From contig CAVCMG010000004.1 in the NCBI GenBank assembly GCA_963603285.1, forward strand, positions 1-64,000: 64,000 bases of DNA, in the 5' to 3' direction. The notes under the pieces were generated by a model that ran no database searches, was not told the DNA's origin, and was given only the letters and a program-made list of their open reading frames with translations. This DNA comes from UBA11957 sp963603285. GTDB taxonomy: Bacteria; Bacillota; Clostridia; Lachnospirales; Lachnospiraceae. Positions within the stretch are counted from its first letter, which is position 1. Every line of letters begins with the position of its first letter. Position numbers and translations under genes: made by a program. Below are positions 42,042 to 51,106 of the stretch, piece after piece.

Positions 42042-43060
42042 GACTGTTTTTCCTCCAGAAATCTGTATGTAGATAGCGGAAGCATATCCGCAACAGTGGC
42101 AAGGTCATGTTCCATCCAGGCTTTCCTCACCAGACTGGCACTGATTGGTCGTCCGTTGACTTCACAACGCTTCACTTCCTGAACCTGTATTCCTTTTGCG
42201 GGCAGCACCTCCTGCAGGCAACGGTTATACAACGCCGTTGTCTGGCATACAGGTTCACTTCCCACATATCGCTTCGTAATCCCAAGGCAGGGAGCTACCG
42301 CTTCCGCAAACAGCTGTATATCCAGTCTGCAGTTGATCTCGTCAGCTTTTGTTTTATCCTTTATAAAGTAGGTGGGAAATGTTGCCGGGGAAATCAGATA
42401 ATCTGATGTCTGGTGCAGGATGACATTTTGAAGCTCCCCGATTGACTGCTCAGCCAGCATATACCGTTCTCTGGCTGTAAACAGCGGCTGTTCTTCCGAT
42501 AAGATGAACAGATGCACCAGACGGGATGCTTTTGCTGCCTGCTCCAGCAGATAGCGATGTCCCAATGTGAATGGATTACAGTTTGCTACAATAGCCGCTG
42601 TTTCCTTTCCATCCGGGTTTTCTTTTTTTATCTTCAGCTGTTTTTCTGTCTCTGCTTTCAGACTGGACAGATAGCTTTCGAAACCTTTTTTCCGGTTTTC
42701 CAGAAGCAGCACATCCGCTGTCTCAGTCACCGGATACAGGCCACACCGTCCAAAAACACCTTTGTTTTTCGGCTTTGTAAAACCAAAGATATGGGTGATC
42801 CCCTGTGCATACATCCAGGACATCAGCTCTGACAGTACCGTTCCCAGAAGATTATGTCCCTGAAACGTATCCGATACAGCCACGCATTTGATCATATTTC
42901 TCTGGCAGGAGCCCGTGGCAATGATTTCTTCCTCCTGCAAAAGAAGTACGGTATGGCTGATCCCTTCGTCATAGGAAAGTCCTTCTGTCTGTAAAAATTT
43001 TTTCAGCTTTTCAAGCTCATATCCCGTACAGGGATCCCTGGTAACGACTGTCATTTCCAT
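42038..43060 (-). CDS. citC: [Citrate (pro-3S)-lyase] ligase CitC
   Basis: CitC acetylates the prosthetic group of citrate lyase to switch it on. The 340-residue protein has an N-terminal GNAT-like part (FQGHNLLGTVLSELMSWM) and a nucleotidyltransferase domain with IVANCNPFTLGHRYLLEQA and ISASLVRKAW. AAAAGGAGGCCGGAT precedes the ATG and overlaps the stop of the 47-residue ORF just upstream. It is the second gene of the smORF-citC-citXG-FUSC unit. Confidence 0.95.
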   Translation of the reverse strand: MEMTVVTRDPCTGYELEKLKKFLQTEGLSYDEGISHTVLLLQEEEIIATGSCQRNMIKCVAVSDTFQGHNLLGTVLSELMSWMYAQGITHIFGFTKPKNKGVFGRCGLYPVTETADVLLLENRKKGFESYLSSLKAETEKQLKIKKENPDGKETAAIVANCNPFTLGHRYLLEQAAKASRLVHLFILSEEQPLFTARERYMLAEQSIGELQNVILHQTSDYLISPATFPTYFIKDKTKADEINCRLDIQLFAEAVAPCLGITKRYVGSEPVCQTTALYNRCLQEVLPAKGIQVQEVKRCEVNGRPISASLVRKAWMEHDLATVADMLPLSTYRFLEEKQS

Positions 43061-43076
43061 ATCCGGCCTCCTTTTC

Positions 43077-43220
43077 TCAGGCCTGTTCTACATAGTCATC
43101 TACGATTTCAAACAGACGGATCTCCCGCTCTTTTTCTGCTTTATCTTCTGTTTCCTTATGCATCTGCGCATCCATGACAACTGCGCCAAACAGTGTTGTG
43201 TAATTGATTCTTTTATTCAT
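43077..43220 (-). CDS. 47-residue protein of unknown function ahead of citC
   Basis: This short frame encodes 47 residues beginning MNKRINYTTLFGAVVMDAQ and ending LFEIVDDYVEQA. It has a strong ribosome site (AGGAGGAAACAGACG before the ATG), an acidic, helical composition with many charged residues (KETEDKAEKEREIR), and a stop 16 bp before the citC start. There is no membrane segment or cysteine. I do not recognise it. Its position as first gene of the citC-citXG unit suggests a role with citrate lyase, or a translated leader; both are inference. Confidence 0.65.
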   Translation of the reverse strand: MNKRINYTTLFGAVVMDAQMHKETEDKAEKEREIRLFEIVDDYVEQA

Positions 43221-43331
43221 CGTCTGTTTCCTCCTGATTCGTTTCTTTTATGCTTACAGTATAAATGTTCTGCTGTCGTCTTTTCCAATTCTCAAAAACT
43301 ATGCTGGTATGCAAAAAACTTATCTGGATAC

Positions 43332-43368
43332 AAAGAGGCCGCAGACTTGCGGAATCTGCGGCCTTTTC
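43332..43368. terminator. Terminator between the hydratase and the 47-residue ORF
   Basis: AGGCCGCAGA and TCTGCGGCCT form a perfect 10-bp stem with a 9-nt loop. The T tail is weak on the minus strand (CTTTG) and better on the plus strand. Confidence 0.7.
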
Positions 43369-43425
43369 ATGGAAGTTCTTATGGCTGAATGTAATATGCG
43401 ATTTTATTCACGCGAAGCGTGTTTC

Positions 43426-45681
43426 TTATTGTTTATTGCGGTTATAATTGATCAGACATCCTGCCTTGACGATCTCTTTTTCAATATCTGTCATATCAGC
43501 AATATACAGACTGATCTTTTTACAGGTATCCCCCAGTACATAAGCCGGGATTTCTTTCATATCACCGTCCAGTGCCTTTCTGACATCCGGTACGTAAATA
43601 TAACTGCCGACCTCAAATTCCGGTGTTACTTTCATCTGGAAAGGCAGCATACCCCAGTTCATGACGTTGGAACGGTAACGCTTGGTCGCATATTCCGTAC
43701 AGATATTGGCAAGACCGCCGAGTACTCTCTGGCAGCTGGCTGCCTGCTCTCTGGCAGAACCATCCCCCGGTTTTACACAGTAGATCATGCTTCCGATCTC
43801 AACTTTCTGCGGATCCACCTCCGGAGTCAGTGTACGGACAGCCTCCCATGCAGCAACAAGGCTCTCATCCTCCGGTGCTTTGCCTGCCAGACGGTCTTTT
43901 TCTGTTGCAAATACCTCTTTTGCACGTGCCACATAGCCCGGATCACGTCTGGAAAGGGCAAATTCGGCCAGTCCCAGCGGATTGGAACGGTAAGAAGAGG
44001 TCTCGCCGGACGGTATCAGCTCGTCGGTCGTTGTAACACTGTCCATGATCTTTGAGCAAACCTTCAGAAGGATATTGTCTGCCAGCGGCTCCATTTCAGG
44101 CCAGTCTTTGATATTCGGACCATATACAAGCTGACTGTTTTCATCACCTTTCTGGTAGCCGTTAAAGATACGCGCCTTATATGCCGCATCGTTATAGCTG
44201 TATGCAGGTACTTCGTAGTCATCGGCATACGCTGTCGCCGGAGTCAGTATGCCACCATTTGCCGCTGTAGCTGCAATGGAGCGGGCATCCATCAGAGCCA
44301 CCGAGGAAAGCTGGCCAACACCCGGCTTGGAACCTTCACGGTTCGGGAAGTTTCTGGTGGTATGACGGATACTGAGGGCATTATTGGCCGGTGTATCACC
44401 TGCACCAAAGCACGGGCCACAAAACGCTGTCTTAATCACTGCGCCAGCCCCCATCAGGGCCGAGATTGCCCCTTTATCTGCCAGATCCATATAGACCGGC
44501 TGAGAAGATGGATAGACGGAAAGGGTGAAATCTCCGTTGCCACAGCTGGCGTTTTTCAGGATATGGGCAGCTTCCATAATATTACTGTATGTACCGCCTG
44601 CGCAGCCGGCAATGATACCCTGCTGTACCTGCAGTCCTTTTTCTGTAATCTTATCCGTCAGCGAGAAACGGATATCCGGATTTTCCGTAATCTCAGCGGC
44701 ATGTTTCTCCACTTCCCGCAGAATATCGCCAAGGTTTGCGTTCAGTTCATCAATCTCGAAGGTATTGCTCGGATGGAATGGCAGGGCGATCATTGGTTTT
44801 ACTGTGGACAGATCCACATAGACCATACCGTCATAATATGCCGTATCTGCCGGAGAAAGCTCTCTGTACGCTTCCTGTCTGCCATGCTGTGCCAGAAATT
44901 CTTCTGTTTTTTCATCTGTTCTCCAGATTGAGCTTAAACAGGTTGTCTCTGTCGTCATGACGTCGATACCATTTCTGAAATCGCAGGACATACTGGCCAC
45001 GCCCGGACCGACAAATTCCATGACTTTATTCTTCACATATCCGTTTTTGAAGACTGCACCGATGATGGCCAGCGCAATATCCTGCGGACCGACACCCGGT
45101 GCCGGTTTTCCGGTCAGATAGATCCCCACAACGCCCGGGTAAGCGATATCATAGGTATCGCACAGCAGCTGTTTTACCAGTTCTCCGCCGCCTTCACCGA
45201 TCGCCATCGTCCCCAGTGCACCGTAACGGGTGTGGGAGTCTGAACCGAGGATCATTTTTCCGCCACCGGCCATGGTCTCTCGCATATACTGATGAATGAC
45301 CGCAATATGCGGCGGCACATAAATACCGCCATATTTTTTTGCTGCAGAAAGGCCGAAAACATGGTCATCTTCATTGATCGTGCCACCTACAGCACACAGG
45401 GAATTATGGCAGTTCGTCAGCACATAAGGGATCGGGAACTTTTCCATACCGGAAGCTTTCGCCGTCTGAATGATACCCACAAATGTAATGTCGTGAGAAG
45501 TCATGGCATCAAAACGGATACGCAGATGCTCCATATTCTCTGCCTGATTGTGCGCTTTTAATATGCCATAGGCGATCGTACCCTTTTTCGCCTCTTCCTT
45601 TGAAAGACCGACAGCCTCCTTTTCCGGCACGATCTCGGTACCATGTTTCAGAAAAACGCCGCCTTCGTATAACTTTACCAT
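43426..45681 (-). CDS. Aconitase-superfamily hydratase (YbhJ-like)
   Basis: The 751-residue protein is a member of the aconitase superfamily, longer than and different from the aconitase at 54.2 kb. Probable 4Fe-4S ligands are the cysteine in IIAGCAGGTYSN and both in FCGPCFGAGDTPANN. Other marks are GGKMILGSDSHTRYGALG and ISIRHTTRNFPNREGSKPG-like text (LSIRHTTRNFPNREGSK). It resembles the hydratases called YbhJ, whose substrate is unknown. It follows citF by 3 bp, so the substrate may be a tricarboxylate related to citrate. Confidence 0.82.
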   Translation of the reverse strand: MVKLYEGGVFLKHGTEIVPEKEAVGLSKEEAKKGTIAYGILKAHNQAENMEHLRIRFDAMTSHDITFVGIIQTAKASGMEKFPIPYVLTNCHNSLCAVGGTINEDDHVFGLSAAKKYGGIYVPPHIAVIHQYMRETMAGGGKMILGSDSHTRYGALGTMAIGEGGGELVKQLLCDTYDIAYPGVVGIYLTGKPAPGVGPQDIALAIIGAVFKNGYVKNKVMEFVGPGVASMSCDFRNGIDVMTTETTCLSSIWRTDEKTEEFLAQHGRQEAYRELSPADTAYYDGMVYVDLSTVKPMIALPFHPSNTFEIDELNANLGDILREVEKHAAEITENPDIRFSLTDKITEKGLQVQQGIIAGCAGGTYSNIMEAAHILKNASCGNGDFTLSVYPSSQPVYMDLADKGAISALMGAGAVIKTAFCGPCFGAGDTPANNALSIRHTTRNFPNREGSKPGVGQLSSVALMDARSIAATAANGGILTPATAYADDYEVPAYSYNDAAYKARIFNGYQKGDENSQLVYGPNIKDWPEMEPLADNILLKVCSKIMDSVTTTDELIPSGETSSYRSNPLGLAEFALSRRDPGYVARAKEVFATEKDRLAGKAPEDESLVAAWEAVRTLTPEVDPQKVEIGSMIYCVKPGDGSAREQAASCQRVLGGLANICTEYATKRYRSNVMNWGMLPFQMKVTPEFEVGSYIYVPDVRKALDGDMKEIPAYVLGDTCKKISLYIADMTDIEKEIVKAGCLINYNRNKQ

Positions 45682-45684
45682 GCC

Positions 45685-47250
45685 TTAGTCCTCCTTAAAT
45701 GTAAAAGGTTTTACCTGACGTACCACATCCATAATCGTACCGTCCCTGGCTTCGATGATACCAACAACTTTGTCGGTAAACTGCACTGGCTCCGGTTCTC
45801 CCACAATGCCATATGCTATGTCTCTGAGTTCTTCGATGGTCTTTAACGGTATGCCATCCACACCTCTAAGTGCCTCCAGAAGCTCCGGTCTGGCAGGATT
45901 AACAGCCACACCATAATCGGTAACAACCACATCCACAGATTCTCCCGGTGTGGTTACCGTCGTAACATCCGTACAGATTGCAGGAATACGTCCCTGTAAT
46001 AACGGGCAGATAACGATCGTGCACTTTGCACCCTGCGCAGCATCCGGATGACCGCCCTGTGCTCCGGTGATCGTACCGTCTGAACCAACGACAACATTAC
46101 AGTTAAAATGCACATCCACTTCCAGTGCCGCCAGTACAACATAATCCAGCTTATTGACAAATGCACCCTTATTGAACGGGTTGGCATACGCACCGGCACT
46201 GATACGGAAATGGTTGGGGCGGACAATGTTATTGACCGCATCCAGATCAAAAGCCTGCGTATCCATCAGCTTACCGATCAGCCCCTCTTCAAGCATATCC
46301 ACCATGGGCTTTGTCATACCGCCAACGGCAAATCCCATCTTGATATCCCGTTCACGCATGATCTTTGCCAGCGAGATTGCCGATGCAATGGACGCACCGC
46401 CAACACCTGTCTGATAGGAAAATCCATTTTTGAAATACGGTGTATTGACAACCACCTGGGTGCAATAGTCCGCCATGAGAAGTTTTCTCACATCTGTTGT
46501 CGGTTTTGCCGCACCGGTGGCAATCTTTTCCGGATTGCCGATCTGATCCACTACGCAGACATAATCGACCTTTGTACCTGCCACATGTGCCGGATAATTT
46601 GGAAACGGCACCAGACAGTCTGTAATGGCCACAACCTTATTGGCATGGTTGCCATCCACAAAGGAATAGGACAGAACACCACAATTACTCTTACCACCTA
46701 CGGCACGGCAGTTGCCATAGTCGTCACAGGTCGGTGCACCGATAAAGGAGATATCAATCGTAGTCTCCCCCGTCTGGATCGCACGGACACGGCCGCCGTG
46801 GGAGCGCATGATCGCCAGCCCTTTCAGCTTACCTGCGGAAATGGCTTCTCCGATCTTTCCACGCACACCGGAGGATTCGATATTGGTGATCGTACCGTCC
46901 TCGATCATAGGCACAAGATCGTCGTGGGCTTTTCCGAGGGAGGATGCACAGATCGTCACATTCTTAATACCCATCTTCTGTACTTCCCGCATAACCATAC
47001 AGACGACCAGATCACCTTCACGGAAATGATGGTGAAATCCCAGTGTCATGCCGTCATGTGCATTACACTTTACGAGTGCTTCATGAATGGAGCTGACCAT
47101 CTTGCTGGTATCATGATTCATAACAACCTTGACGATCGGCCCGTTTTTATGGAATTCCATATTGTCTTTATAATAATTCCCCTGAAAGACTTCCTTTCCT
47201 GTCTGGGCCAGGATCTCTTCCGGAATCTCTCTTCCTACTGCGTTTTTCAT
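45685..47250 (-). CDS. citF: Citrate lyase alpha subunit (citrate CoA-transferase) CitF
   Basis: CitF swaps the acetyl group on the carrier for citrate. The 521-residue protein starts KNAVGREIPEEILAQTGKE and includes HHHFREGDLVVCMVM, GLAIMRSHGGRVRAIQTG and DFNCNVVVGSDG-like text (HFNCNVVVGSDGTITGA), all typical. The start is the ATG ending at 47250 with AAGGGGGATCTGTAAG ahead; it begins 1 bp after citE stops. Cofactor attachment needs CitD, encoded two genes upstream. Confidence 0.95.
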   Translation of the reverse strand: MKNAVGREIPEEILAQTGKEVFQGNYYKDNMEFHKNGPIVKVVMNHDTSKMVSSIHEALVKCNAHDGMTLGFHHHFREGDLVVCMVMREVQKMGIKNVTICASSLGKAHDDLVPMIEDGTITNIESSGVRGKIGEAISAGKLKGLAIMRSHGGRVRAIQTGETTIDISFIGAPTCDDYGNCRAVGGKSNCGVLSYSFVDGNHANKVVAITDCLVPFPNYPAHVAGTKVDYVCVVDQIGNPEKIATGAAKPTTDVRKLLMADYCTQVVVNTPYFKNGFSYQTGVGGASIASAISLAKIMRERDIKMGFAVGGMTKPMVDMLEEGLIGKLMDTQAFDLDAVNNIVRPNHFRISAGAYANPFNKGAFVNKLDYVVLAALEVDVHFNCNVVVGSDGTITGAQGGHPDAAQGAKCTIVICPLLQGRIPAICTDVTTVTTPGESVDVVVTDYGVAVNPARPELLEALRGVDGIPLKTIEELRDIAYGIVGEPEPVQFTDKVVGIIEARDGTIMDVVRQVKPFTFKED

Positions 47251-47251
47251 C

Positions 47252-48151
47252 TTACAGATCCCCCTTATACACACCGGATGCTTTTGCCAGCTCGATCACA
47301 CGCTTTGCGCCATCATAAAAGGCAATATCGATCATCTTGCCATCTACGGTAAATACGCCAATACCCTGTGCGCTCTTTTCCTCGATCTCTTTTACAACTT
47401 TTTCCGAGAAGATGATTTCTTTCCGGGACGGTGTATAAATCTCATGTACCACCGAGATCTGACGCGGATTGATGATGGATTTGCCATCAAATCCCATAGC
47501 TTTTACCATCTTTACCTCTTCGGCAAAAGTCTCCATATCATCCAGATTGGTAAATACCGTATCAAAACACTGTACCTTTGCCGCACGGGCAGCAATGATC
47601 ATCAGCTGTCTTGCTCCCGCAAATTCTACGCCCGTTCCCGAGATCGTCGTCTGCAAATCCTTCGAATAGTCGCCACCGCTTAAAGCGATACCAAAAAGTC
47701 TCTCGGAAGACTGACAGATTTCCAGTGCTTTCATAATACCCATAGCGGATTCCAGCGCCGCCATGATCAGTGTACGCCCCTCAGGAATACCAAATTCCTT
47801 TTCTGCTTTGATTACTTCTGCTTCCACGCGCTTTACATCCTCAGCGCTTTCTGTTTTCGGAATACGGATGGAATCGGCACCACCGGCCACACTGGCCCGG
47901 ATATCCTCTTTCCAGTACTGGGTATCCAGTCCGTTGATACGCACTACACGCTCCACGTTGCGGTAGTCAATCTCCTGCAAGGCATGATAGAGAGAATATC
48001 TTGCCGCGTCCTTTTCTTTTTCTGCCACGGCATCCTCCAGATCCAGCATGATCGAATCCGGTTTGTAAATATACGGATCCTTGATCAGTCCCGGCTTCTG
48101 GCAGTTCAGAAACATCATCGTTCTTCTCAGTCTTTTTTTGTTCGGATTCAT
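47252..48151 (-). CDS. citE: Citrate lyase beta subunit (citryl-ACP lyase) CitE
   Basis: CitE splits citryl-carrier into oxaloacetate and acetyl-carrier. The 299-residue protein has LRRTMMFLNCQKPGLIKDP, the metal-site stretch SIMLDLEDAVAEKEKDAAR, VRINGLDTQYWKEDI and GFDGKSIINPRQISVVHE. The start is the ATG ending at 48151, which overlaps the citD stop by 4 bp (ATGA), a sign of translational coupling. Confidence 0.95.
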   Translation of the reverse strand: MNPNKKRLRRTMMFLNCQKPGLIKDPYIYKPDSIMLDLEDAVAEKEKDAARYSLYHALQEIDYRNVERVVRINGLDTQYWKEDIRASVAGGADSIRIPKTESAEDVKRVEAEVIKAEKEFGIPEGRTLIMAALESAMGIMKALEICQSSERLFGIALSGGDYSKDLQTTISGTGVEFAGARQLMIIAARAAKVQCFDTVFTNLDDMETFAEEVKMVKAMGFDGKSIINPRQISVVHEIYTPSRKEIIFSEKVVKEIEEKSAQGIGVFTVDGKMIDIAFYDGAKRVIELAKASGVYKGDL

Positions 48152-48456
48152 GATCGTATCGCACCTCCCCACGGCAGATGATCTGTCTGCCCTGCACTTC
48201 TGTATACGGCACATTCCACACGGGCCTTTAATGTACAGTCAAGTGCTCCTTTGTCAATAATACGGATATGTACATCCTCCACATCAAGACGATGCAGCAC
48301 CTCTGTCACCGTCTGGCGGATCTTATTGCCAAACTGGTGGATCACCACACTGTCCAGCTCCAGATCGATCCCTGTGCCTGCTGTTGCAGGTTCCACTGTT
48401 ACGAGTGCATCACTGGATTCCATCGTACCGGCTGCTGCCGCTTTCTGAATTTCCAT
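48148..48456 (-). CDS. citD: Citrate lyase acyl carrier protein CitD
   Basis: CitD carries the 2'-(5''-phosphoribosyl)-3'-dephospho-CoA group through which citrate is cleaved. The 102-residue protein shows the attachment region AAGTMESSDALVTVEP, with the modified serine near residue 14-15, and GNKIRQTVTEVLHRLDVEDVHI. It is first of the citD-citE-citF-hydratase run, after a candidate promoter. Confidence 0.95.
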   Translation of the reverse strand: MEIQKAAAAGTMESSDALVTVEPATAGTGIDLELDSVVIHQFGNKIRQTVTEVLHRLDVEDVHIRIIDKGALDCTLKARVECAVYRSAGQTDHLPWGGAIRS

Positions 48457-48520
48457 TCTATAATCCCTCCTCGTATCCGGTCTGTCTTTTTCTGACCGTT
48501 GTCTCTTTATTTATAGGTCT

Positions 48521-48550
48521 ATTGTACGTGCATTATCCCGATTTCGTAAA
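48521..48550 (-). promoter_or_regulatory. Candidate promoter of citDEF
   Basis: On the minus strand TTTACG (48545-48550) and TACAAT (48521-48526) are 18 bp apart, in the 136-bp gap between the carrier gene and citD. The -35 box is weak, as expected for an activated promoter. Confidence 0.4.
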
Positions 48551-48592
48551 ATCACCAAAAAGAATACAGGTATAAAAGAAAAGCATAGTGTT

Positions 48593-49846
48593 TTATACAA
48601 ACAGTTTGTATACATGACATATGGCCAGTACAGCCAGCACCACAAGATTGATCATGGATACCGCAAACAGTTCAACAAACATCCGGTTCTGCGGAAAACG
48701 CTTTTCCGCATCCTTCTGCTGGGCCACACCGGCCATGATCAATGCACCTGTCGTCGAAATCGGAGTATATCCGGCGATCGTGCCACCGATCACGACCATG
48801 GCAACCAGAAATACGCCATCCGCACCAATGCTCGAAGCCAGCGTACCACTGATCGGGATCAGTGTCGGGAATACTACGCCAAGTCCGGAGCTGAAGAAAG
48901 ACATCACACCGGCCAGTATCGCCATGATCGGCGCAGCCGTTTTCTCATCCATAACCGTCTGCAGGCCGGATACCAGAATATCAATACCACCGGAAAGAGA
49001 TACAATATTCATCAGCATACCCACACCCAGAACCATCAGGATCACATTCCACGGCACACCGGCCACAGCCTTCTTTTCGTCGCCGCACTGCAGGATCACC
49101 AGCACACTGCCGATCAGAAATCCGGTCAGTCCCACATTCCAGGAAAGCACCAGCACACCAAAAGCCATCAGTGCCAGTCCTGCCAGAGAAAGCAGCTGCT
49201 TCCAGGTAAAATTCGGCAGTTTTTCTTTTGCTCTTCCATCGACTGTTTTTTCCACTCTCCAGCCTTTATAGTAAATGTACACAAAAACAGCACAGATGAC
49301 CGTTGTCAGAATCGTACAATACATGATCGGCACAGTATTGGCTTCCAGCCCCTGTTCCATCATCAGATCACGGACAACAGCTGCTTCCGGCGTCAACGGA
49401 CTCATACGTCCTGCCATGGCACCCATATCACCGATGATCGCTGTCATGATCGGGTTGATCCCGGCAGATACGGACAGCGGAATCGCAATGACCGGAATGA
49501 TAGCCAGGCAGGGAATGGAGCCCGGGCCGACAGCACTTAACACCATACCGATCAGGAACATGACCACCGGGATCACTCTGGCCGGAACAAGATTTACAAT
49601 TTTTCTGGCCATAAGCTCCAGCGTACCGTTTCCATTGATAATCGCAAACAGATAGGTCACACCTACCATCTGGATAAACAGGGATGTTCCGAAACCAGAG
49701 ATCACATCTTTTGCCGTAATACTGTCAAACAGAAGCGTCAGGATCATGGAAAATCCAATACATAAGATACCGACATTTACATTTCTTACAAACCCGATCA
49801 CGATAGCAACCAGAAGTAAAATCAGGGATAACAGTCCTAAATTCAT
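48593..49846 (-). CDS. Di/tricarboxylate carrier, MatC/SLC13-like
   Basis: The 417-residue protein has about eleven hydrophobic segments. The start MNLGLLSLILLLVAIVIGF resembles the MatC N-terminal family. Internal repeats with GMVLSAVGPGSIPCLAIIP and GVMSFFSSGLGVVFPTLIP, and TIAGYTPISTTGALIMA, are typical ion-transporter hairpins of the SLC13/IT superfamily. Between citD and the lactonase gene, it probably imports citrate or another tricarboxylate. Confidence 0.8.
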   Translation of the reverse strand: MNLGLLSLILLLVAIVIGFVRNVNVGILCIGFSMILTLLFDSITAKDVISGFGTSLFIQMVGVTYLFAIINGNGTLELMARKIVNLVPARVIPVVMFLIGMVLSAVGPGSIPCLAIIPVIAIPLSVSAGINPIMTAIIGDMGAMAGRMSPLTPEAAVVRDLMMEQGLEANTVPIMYCTILTTVICAVFVYIYYKGWRVEKTVDGRAKEKLPNFTWKQLLSLAGLALMAFGVLVLSWNVGLTGFLIGSVLVILQCGDEKKAVAGVPWNVILMVLGVGMLMNIVSLSGGIDILVSGLQTVMDEKTAAPIMAILAGVMSFFSSGLGVVFPTLIPISGTLASSIGADGVFLVAMVVIGGTIAGYTPISTTGALIMAGVAQQKDAEKRFPQNRMFVELFAVSMINLVVLAVLAICHVYKLFV

Positions 49847-49864
49847 TTTGTCCTCCTTTCGTGA

Positions 49865-50905
49865 TCACGCAAATGTGATGCAGACCGGGCTTCCCGTTTC
49901 AATCACCCGCAGTGTCGGTATCAGCTGTCCGGTTACCGTGTCAAAAGTAAATTCAATGATCGTATCGCTGTCCTCGTTGGCAACGTAACAACGTCCGTTA
50001 TCTCCAAAGCAGAAAAAACGTGGTGTTTTTCCCAGGCAGGGATAAAATCCCGTTGTCTTCAGATAGCCTGTCACCGGATCAATACGGTATACGGCAATAC
50101 TGTCTGTGTATCGGTTGGATACCAGTACAAAGCATCCGCTGGGATCTACCATGACCTCGCTGGCATCAGAATATCCGGTCACCGTCTCCGGAACGGTTGT
50201 CAGCTCCTGCAAAGCCTCCAATTTTCCTGTCGTATCAGCAAAGTTGAAAAACAGCACCTTATTTCCTTTTTCCTCACACATATACACCCAGCGATTGTTC
50301 GGATGTACAGCCGCATGGCGCGGTTCATCCCATGTCCGGGAATAAAAGCGGTCCGTTTCCGTAAACTGTCCGCTCCTGCCATCATAAGAAAGTGCCCGCA
50401 TCTGTCCAAAGCCGTTGCCTCTGCCCTGTGCGCAGGCAAACAGATAGTTTTTCTTCTGATCCCAGAGACACTGATGGATCGTAGATACCTGTCCATCTGT
50501 TTTCCCTTCATAGGTAAATGTGGCACAGACATCTCCCAGTGATCCGTCTTCTTTTCGCTCGATCGTATACAGTGTTCCCCCCTGCAGAGTAGCTACGATC
50601 ACATGGCTGTTTTCTTTGTCCACGGTAATATCCACCGGATTTTTCCCGCCGATGTCAATTGTATTGATGTGTTCCAGACGATGGTCTGCAAGCACCCGGT
50701 AGCTGGATACCTTTGTCAGATCCCCATGCACGCTGTACAGAAATCTACCCTCCCGATCCAGCGTCTGAAACGATGGATTTGGCTCCGTTTCCAGACACTG
50801 CAGCAGTTTCCAGTCGCCGCTTTCCGTAATCTGATACACCGCCAGACCTTTTCCTCTGGCATTTCTTTCTTTTGTCGTTCGACATCCCACGTATGCATAC
50901 TGCAT
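49865..50905 (-). CDS. Lactonase family seven-bladed beta-propeller protein
   Basis: The 346-residue protein belongs to the 6-phosphogluconolactonase (Pgl/YbhE, PF10282) beta-propeller family. Repeated blade motifs include GRFLYSVHG, KNYLFACAQGRGNGFGQM, NRWVYMCEEKGNKVLFF and GCFVLVSNRYTDSIAVYRID. The start is the ATG ending at 50905 with AAGGAGGTAAAAATC ahead. Its place in a tricarboxylate cluster suggests hydrolysis of a lactone of a hydroxy acid such as a citrate derivative, not a role in the pentose pathway. That is inference. Confidence 0.85.
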   Translation of the reverse strand: MQYAYVGCRTTKERNARGKGLAVYQITESGDWKLLQCLETEPNPSFQTLDREGRFLYSVHGDLTKVSSYRVLADHRLEHINTIDIGGKNPVDITVDKENSHVIVATLQGGTLYTIERKEDGSLGDVCATFTYEGKTDGQVSTIHQCLWDQKKNYLFACAQGRGNGFGQMRALSYDGRSGQFTETDRFYSRTWDEPRHAAVHPNNRWVYMCEEKGNKVLFFNFADTTGKLEALQELTTVPETVTGYSDASEVMVDPSGCFVLVSNRYTDSIAVYRIDPVTGYLKTTGFYPCLGKTPRFFCFGDNGRCYVANEDSDTIIEFTFDTVTGQLIPTLRVIETGSPVCITFA

Positions 50906-51043
50906 GATTTTTACCTCCTTTGTGTTTTGTCCCATGTGTTTTGTTACTTCCAGTATAAGAATCGCGGCTGTCAAACTGAAATTCAGAATATGACTGCACC
51001 CGTCATTCCATTATGGAATTACACACGGCAACAGTGCACAAAA

Positions 51044-51102
51044 GGAAAAAGCCTCCGGTATCTCTCCGGAGACAAAAAGAAGCTTCCCTTTCAGGAAGCC
51101 CC
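51044..51102 (-). terminator. Double terminator after the LysR pair
   Basis: On the minus strand GGGGCTTCC-TGAAAG-GGAAGCTTC followed by TTTTT, and then CTCCGG-AGAGATA-CCGGAG followed by a T run, stand in tandem behind the stop at 51107. Confidence 0.85.
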
Positions 51103-51106
51103 TCGC

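Noticed and set aside
43426..45681. Isopropylmalate isomerase large subunit
   Set aside because: The protein is too long, and no leuD, leuA or leuB partners are near; motifs fit the YbhJ-like hydratases better.
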